Below are positions 60,187-64,000 of a stretch of DNA of 64,000 nt, piece after piece. Each line of letters opens with the position of its first letter. Position 1 is the stretch's first letter. The stretch is from Candidimonas humi. GTDB lineage: Bacteria; Pseudomonadota; Gammaproteobacteria; Burkholderiales; Burkholderiaceae_B. The notes beneath the pieces were generated by a model. The model was given only the letters and a program-made list of their open reading frames with translations, did no database searches and was not told where the DNA came from. The stretch spans positions 1 to 64,000 of the forward strand of contig NZ_JAHTBN010000009.1 of the NCBI RefSeq assembly GCF_019166065.1, given 5' to 3'. A program made the position numbers and the translations under genes.

Positions 60187-61095
60187 ATGCTCTCCTTCCA
60201 GCAAATCATCCTGACCCTGCAGCAATATTGGGACAAACAGGGCTGCGCGCTGCTGCAGCCCTACGACATGGAGGTCGGCGCGGGAACCTCGCACACGGCG
60301 ACCTTTCTGCGCTCGATCGGGCCCGAGCCGTGGCGCGCGGCCTATGTGCAGCCGTCGCGCCGCCCCAAGGACGGCCGCTACGGCGACAATCCCAACCGGC
60401 TGCAACACTATTATCAATACCAGGTCGTGCTCAAGCCGGCCCCGCCCGAAATCCTCGACCTGTATATCGGCTCGCTGCGGGCGCTGGGCATAGACCCCGC
60501 GCAGCACGACATCCGCTTCGTGGAAGACGACTGGGAAAACCCCACGCTGGGCGCCTGGGGCCTGGGCTGGGAAGTCTGGCTCAACGGCATGGAAGTCACC
60601 CAGTTCACCTACTTCCAGCAAGTGGGAGGCCTGGACTGCCTGCCCACCACCGGCGAGATCACCTACGGGCTGGAACGGCTGGCCATGTACCTGCAAAACG
60701 TGGAAAGCGTCTACGATCTGGTCTGGACCGAAGGCGCCGGCGGCCAGCGCGTGCTGTACCGCGACGTATTCCACCAGAACGAGGTCGAGCAGTCGGCCTA
60801 CAATTTCGAGCATGCATCGACCGCGATGCTGTTCGCGCACTTCGGCGACTACGAGGCCGAGGCGCAGCGCCTGATCGAAGTGCCGCTCGCCCTGCCCGCC
60901 TACGAGGCCACCCTCAAGGCCGCGCACACCTTCAATATGCTCGACGCCCGCGGCGCCATCAGCGTGACCGAGCGCGCCGCCTATATCGGACGCATCCGCA
61001 ATCTGTCGCGCGCAGTGGCCCAGGCTTACTACGATTCACGCGAGAAACTAGGTTTTCCCATGCTAGGCAATCACCGCAAGCAGGAGGCAGCATGA
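60187..61095 (+). CDS. glyQ: Glycyl-tRNA synthetase alpha subunit
   Basis: A 302-residue catalytic subunit of the bacterial-type alpha2beta2 glycyl-tRNA synthetase, making Gly-tRNA(Gly). Start ATG 60187 ([20 protein letters not shown]). Near-invariant blocks: [80 protein letters not shown]. The stop overlaps the start of glyS. Confidence 0.97.
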   Translation: MLSFQQIILTLQQYWDKQGCALLQPYDMEVGAGTSHTATFLRSIGPEPWRAAYVQPSRRPKDGRYGDNPNRLQHYYQYQVVLKPAPPEILDLYIGSLRALGIDPAQHDIRFVEDDWENPTLGAWGLGWEVWLNGMEVTQFTYFQQVGGLDCLPTTGEITYGLERLAMYLQNVESVYDLVWTEGAGGQRVLYRDVFHQNEVEQSAYNFEHASTAMLFAHFGDYEAEAQRLIEVPLALPAYEATLKAAHTFNMLDARGAISVTERAAYIGRIRNLSRAVAQAYYDSREKLGFPMLGNHRKQEAA

Positions 61096-63242
61096 TGGCC
61101 TCCGATTCCCTGTCCCCGCGGCCCCTGCTGCTCGAGCTGTTCACCGAAGAACTGCCGCCCAAGGTGCTGCAGGCGCTCGGCCAGGCCTTTGCCGAAGGCG
61201 CTCGCGCCGTGCTCGACAAGCAGCGCCTGCTGGCCGCCGGCTGCGGGCTGCAAGCCTACGCGACACCGCGGCGCCTGGCGCTGCGCCTGGACGCCGTGCT
61301 GGGCCAGGCCCCGCAACAGGAATACACCGAAAAGCTCATGCCGGCCAAAGTCGGCCTGGACGCCGCGGGCGCCATGACGCCCGCGCTGGCCAAGAAGCTC
61401 GCCGCCAAGGGCCTGGGCCACCTGGGCGCGGCCGACCTGATCCGCGAATCCGACGGCAAGCAAGACTATCTCTATGCGCGCGGCGTGGCCGAAGGCGCAA
61501 CACTGCAGGCCGGGCTGCAAGAAGCCCTGGATGCCGCCATCGCCGGGCTGCCCATTCCCAAGGTCATGCGCTACCAATTGGCCGACGGCGTGACCAGCGT
61601 CAAGTTCGTGCGCCCGGCGCACCGCCTGGTGGCGCTCTGGGGGCCCGACGTGGTGCCGGTGCGCGCCCTGGGCCTGGAAGCCGGACGCCAGACGCAAGGG
61701 CACCGCTTCATGTCGGCGGGCGCCATCGACATTGAAACGCCGCTGTCCTACGAGCGCCAGCTCGAAGACCAAGGCAAGGTCATCGCCTCCTTCGAAGCGC
61801 GCCGCGACGCTATCGCCGCACAACTGCAAGAACACGAAGCCGCGCTCGGCGCGACGGTGGGCGACGATCCCGAGGTCGCAGCGCTGCTCGACGAAGTCAC
61901 TGCCCTGGTCGAACACCCGACCGTCTATGTCGGCCAGTTCGATCCGCAGTTCCTGGCGGTGCCGCAGGAATGCCTGATCCTGACCATGCGCCTGAACCAG
62001 AAGTATTTCCCGCTGTTCGAGCCCGGCACGGGGCGGCTCACGCACCGGTTCCTGATCGTCAGCAATATGCAGATCGACGATCCGCACAATATCGTCGAAG
62101 GCAACCAGCGGGTCGTGCGCCCGCGCCTGGCCGACGCCCAGTTCTTCTTCGACACCGACCGCAAGGCGCCCCTGTCCTCGCGCGTGCAGTCCCTGGAAAA
62201 CATCGTCTACCACAACAAGCTGGGCACGCAGCTCGAACGCGTCGAACGCGTGCGCCGCGTTGCGCGCTATATCGCCGAACAACTGGGCGCCGACGCGCAA
62301 CTCGCCGAGCGCAGCGCGCTGCTGGCCAAGGCCGACCTGGGCACCAGCATGGTGGCCGAATTCCCCGAACTGCAAGGCATCATGGGCGCCTATTACGCGG
62401 CGGCCGACGGCGAGCCGCCCGAAGTGGTGCAGGCCCTCAAGGGGCAGTACCGCATCCGCCTGGACACGCCGGTCGACGCGGTCAGCCTGCCCGCCGCCAT
62501 CCTGTTCCTGGCCGAACGCGCCGAGACGCTGATGGGCATCTGGGGCATAGGCCTGGTTCCCACCGGCGAGCGCGACCCCTATGGCCTGCGCCGCGCCGCG
62601 CTGGGCCTGATCAGCGCCTACGAACAGCTCGACGCCGGGGGCTACCTGTCGGGCAGCCATGCCGCTCGCCTGGCCCTGCCCGAACTGCTGGCCTTCACGG
62701 CCGCCACCTTCGACGCCCATCCCATCGCGGCCGGCACCGCCGACGAAGTTCAGCACTTCATCTACGAGCGCTACCGCAACCAGTTGATCAACGACTACGA
62801 CCGCAATGTGGTCGACGCCGTGCTGGCGGTCGAGCCGCCGCTGCACCAGGTGCTGGCGCGCGTGCAGGCCTGCGCCGGCTTCGCCCGGCGCCCCGAGGCG
62901 GAAAGCCTGGCGGCCGCCAACAAGCGCATCACCAATCTGCTCAAGAAGGCCGAGGGCGAAATCGGCAAGGTCGACACGGCGCGGCTGGCCGAGCCCGCCG
63001 AACAAGCCCTGGCGCAGACCATCGCGCGCCTCGAGCCCGAGGCGCAGGCGCAGTTCGTCCGCGGCGACTTCGCCGCCAGCCTGGCCACGCTGGCGCAGGC
63101 GCGCGACGCGGTCGACGCCTTCTTCGCCGACATCATGGTCATGGCCGAAGATCCCGCCGTGCGCGCCAACCGCCTGGCCCTGCTGGCGGGCCTGCACGGC
63201 ATCATGAACCAGGTCGCCGACATCTCGAGGCTGGCACAGTGA
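61092..63242 (+). CDS. glyS: Glycyl-tRNA synthetase beta subunit
   Basis: A 716-residue tRNA-binding subunit. Two adjacent ATGs (61092, 61095) follow CAGGAGGCAG; the first overlaps the glyQ stop. Motifs: [48 protein letters not shown], and the HD-like domain with [21 protein letters not shown] and [16 protein letters not shown], ending in a DALR-like anticodon region. Its stop overlaps the gmhB start. Complete. Confidence 0.97.
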   Translation: MMASDSLSPRPLLLELFTEELPPKVLQALGQAFAEGARAVLDKQRLLAAGCGLQAYATPRRLALRLDAVLGQAPQQEYTEKLMPAKVGLDAAGAMTPALAKKLAAKGLGHLGAADLIRESDGKQDYLYARGVAEGATLQAGLQEALDAAIAGLPIPKVMRYQLADGVTSVKFVRPAHRLVALWGPDVVPVRALGLEAGRQTQGHRFMSAGAIDIETPLSYERQLEDQGKVIASFEARRDAIAAQLQEHEAALGATVGDDPEVAALLDEVTALVEHPTVYVGQFDPQFLAVPQECLILTMRLNQKYFPLFEPGTGRLTHRFLIVSNMQIDDPHNIVEGNQRVVRPRLADAQFFFDTDRKAPLSSRVQSLENIVYHNKLGTQLERVERVRRVARYIAEQLGADAQLAERSALLAKADLGTSMVAEFPELQGIMGAYYAAADGEPPEVVQALKGQYRIRLDTPVDAVSLPAAILFLAERAETLMGIWGIGLVPTGERDPYGLRRAALGLISAYEQLDAGGYLSGSHAARLALPELLAFTAATFDAHPIAAGTADEVQHFIYERYRNQLINDYDRNVVDAVLAVEPPLHQVLARVQACAGFARRPEAESLAAANKRITNLLKKAEGEIGKVDTARLAEPAEQALAQTIARLEPEAQAQFVRGDFAASLATLAQARDAVDAFFADIMVMAEDPAVRANRLALLAGLHGIMNQVADISRLAQ

Positions 63243-63778
63243 AGCTCGCCATACTCGATCGCGACGGCGTGATCAATCACGACAGCGAGCACTACATCAA
63301 GAGCCCCGAGGAATGGGTCGCCCTGCCCGGCAGCCTGGAAGCCATCGCGCGCCTGTCGCGCGCCGGCTGGCGCGTGGTGGTGGCCAGCAACCAGTCGGGG
63401 CTGGCCCGCGGCCTGTTCACCATGGAAACCCTGAACGCCATCCACGCCAAGCTGCGCAAGGAAGTGGCCGCCGCGGGCGGCAGCATCGACGCGATCTTCA
63501 TCTGCCCCCATGGCCCGGACGAAGGCTGCGCCTGCCGCAAACCCAAGCCGGGGCTGTTCCTGGACATCGGACAGCGCTATGACGCCGAGCTGCGCGACGT
63601 GCCGGCAGCCGGCGACTCGCTGCGCGATCTGCAGGCCGCCAGCGCGGCGGGCTGCGCCCCCTGGCTGGTGCTCACCGGCAATGGCCGCAAGACCTGGGAC
63701 AAGGGCGACTTGCCGGCCGGCACGCAGGTGGTGGAAGACCTCGCGACCGCCGTCGACGCCTGGCTGCAGGAGGCCTGA
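63239..63778 (+). CDS. gmhB: D-glycero-beta-D-manno-heptose 1,7-bisphosphate 7-phosphatase GmhB
   Basis: A 179-residue HAD phosphatase in ADP-heptose synthesis for the LPS inner core. GTG start at 63239 overlapping the glyS stop. HAD motif I DRDGVIN with the nucleophile Asp, motif II ASNQSGLARG, Cys/His zinc-loop CPHGPDEGCACRKPKPG, and motif IV AAGDSLRDLQAA. The glyS-gmhB-plsC order is typical of this group. Confidence 0.93.
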   Translation: MKLAILDRDGVINHDSEHYIKSPEEWVALPGSLEAIARLSRAGWRVVVASNQSGLARGLFTMETLNAIHAKLRKEVAAAGGSIDAIFICPHGPDEGCACRKPKPGLFLDIGQRYDAELRDVPAAGDSLRDLQAASAAGCAPWLVLTGNGRKTWDKGDLPAGTQVVEDLATAVDAWLQEA

Positions 63779-63784
63779 CCGCCT

Positions 63785-64000
63785 ATGGCCGCGCTGCGTT
63801 CCGCGATCTACCTGCTGTTCCTGATCGTCACCGTCATTCCCTACGCGCTGGCGTGCATGCTGTGGGCGCCGCTGCCCCTGCACTGGCGCTTCCGGCTGAC
63901 CGCGGGCTGGCCCAGGCTGGCGATCTGGGGCGCCAAAGCCATCGTCGGCATACGCTGGCGCATCAAGGGCATAGAAAACCTGCCGGACGGCCCTGCCATC
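63785..64000 (+). CDS. plsC: 1-acyl-sn-glycerol-3-phosphate acyltransferase, N-terminal part (runs off the window)
   Basis: The first 72 codons from ATG 63785, 6 bp after the gmhB stop. The translation (MAALRSAIYLLFLIVTVIPY, then MLWAPLPLHWRFRLTAGWPR, GIRWRIKGIENLPDGPAI) is the N-terminal membrane anchor and lead-in of PlsC, ending before the HX4D acyltransferase motif. The enzyme makes phosphatidic acid. Identification relies on the lead-in pattern and position after gmhB. Confidence 0.85.
   Translation, partial: MAALRSAIYLLFLIVTVIPYALACMLWAPLPLHWRFRLTAGWPRLAIWGAKAIVGIRWRIKGIENLPDGPAI

Noticed and set aside
57246-63242. A 1998-codon uninterrupted plus-strand frame
   Set aside because: It is glyS with an accidental open extension: the first two thirds run antisense to the hydratase, fumarase and enoyl-CoA hydratase genes and out of frame over glyQ. 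glyS starts at 61092 with a ribosome site.

Overview
The window is GC-rich (well above 60% by eye) and densely packed. It suggests a betaproteobacterium of the Alcaligenaceae, close to Bordetella or Achromobacter. The evidence is four periplasmic Bug/TctC-type tripartite-tricarboxylate receptors in 64 kb, many IclR and LysR regulators, and housekeeping blocks typical of that group (tsaE-amiC, mutL-miaA, purM/hda-pcnB-folK, glyQ-glyS-gmhB-plsC). The genus is an inference; no rRNA gene is present. Layout: 1-5250 holds the start of an AddB-like DNA-repair gene, modE, and a modABC molybdate operon whose promoter overlaps a ModE box, followed by a 160-bp octanucleotide tandem array. 5357-7131 holds xerD, ybaK and a small lipoprotein. 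7432-14271 is a seven-gene minus-strand operon (IclR regulator, DapA-family lyase/aldolase, ABC importer, SDR dehydrogenase, D-tartrate dehydratase), preceded by two near-identical 25-bp operator-like repeats. 14547-18196 holds mmsA, a divergent LysR regulator and a Bug receptor. 18769-22536 is a plus-strand catabolic set: LigJ-type 4-oxalomesaconate hydratase, IclR, a 4,5-dihydroxyphthalate-decarboxylase-like protein and Bug. 22728-23681 is a small scar of a mobile element: orphan HigA, a remnant of HigB, a truncated tyrosine integrase, and a tRNA-Arg(CCU) gene interrupted by a 217-nt group I intron. 23976-31854 holds Bug, an AEC transporter, tsaE (with an AT-rich patch), amiC, dedA, mutL and miaA. 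31911-37979 holds LysR, a metallo-beta-lactamase-fold lactonase-like enzyme, two MmgE/PrpD proteins and Bug. 38136-42174 holds purM, hda, pcnB and folK. 42244-48665 is a minus-strand operon of an ABC importer with a fused permease, a class III CoA-transferase and a CitE-like lyase. 49111-50241 is a zinc alcohol dehydrogenase. 50477-57307 matches the Pseudomonas/Yersinia itaconate degradation locus in gene content (ict, acyl-CoA dehydrogenase, LysR, MmgE/PrpD, ccl, ich), with a shared palindrome in its control regions. 57540-64000 holds fumarase, an enoyl-CoA hydratase, glyQ, glyS, gmhB and the start of plsC. How the genes work together: most accessory genes form self-contained 'regulator + solute capture + CoA or carboxylic-acid enzyme' modules for organic acids, inserted between conserved housekeeping operons. 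The most unusual single object is the intron-bearing tRNA-Arg gene beside the integrase scar. The most biologically suggestive module is the itaconate-type cluster.
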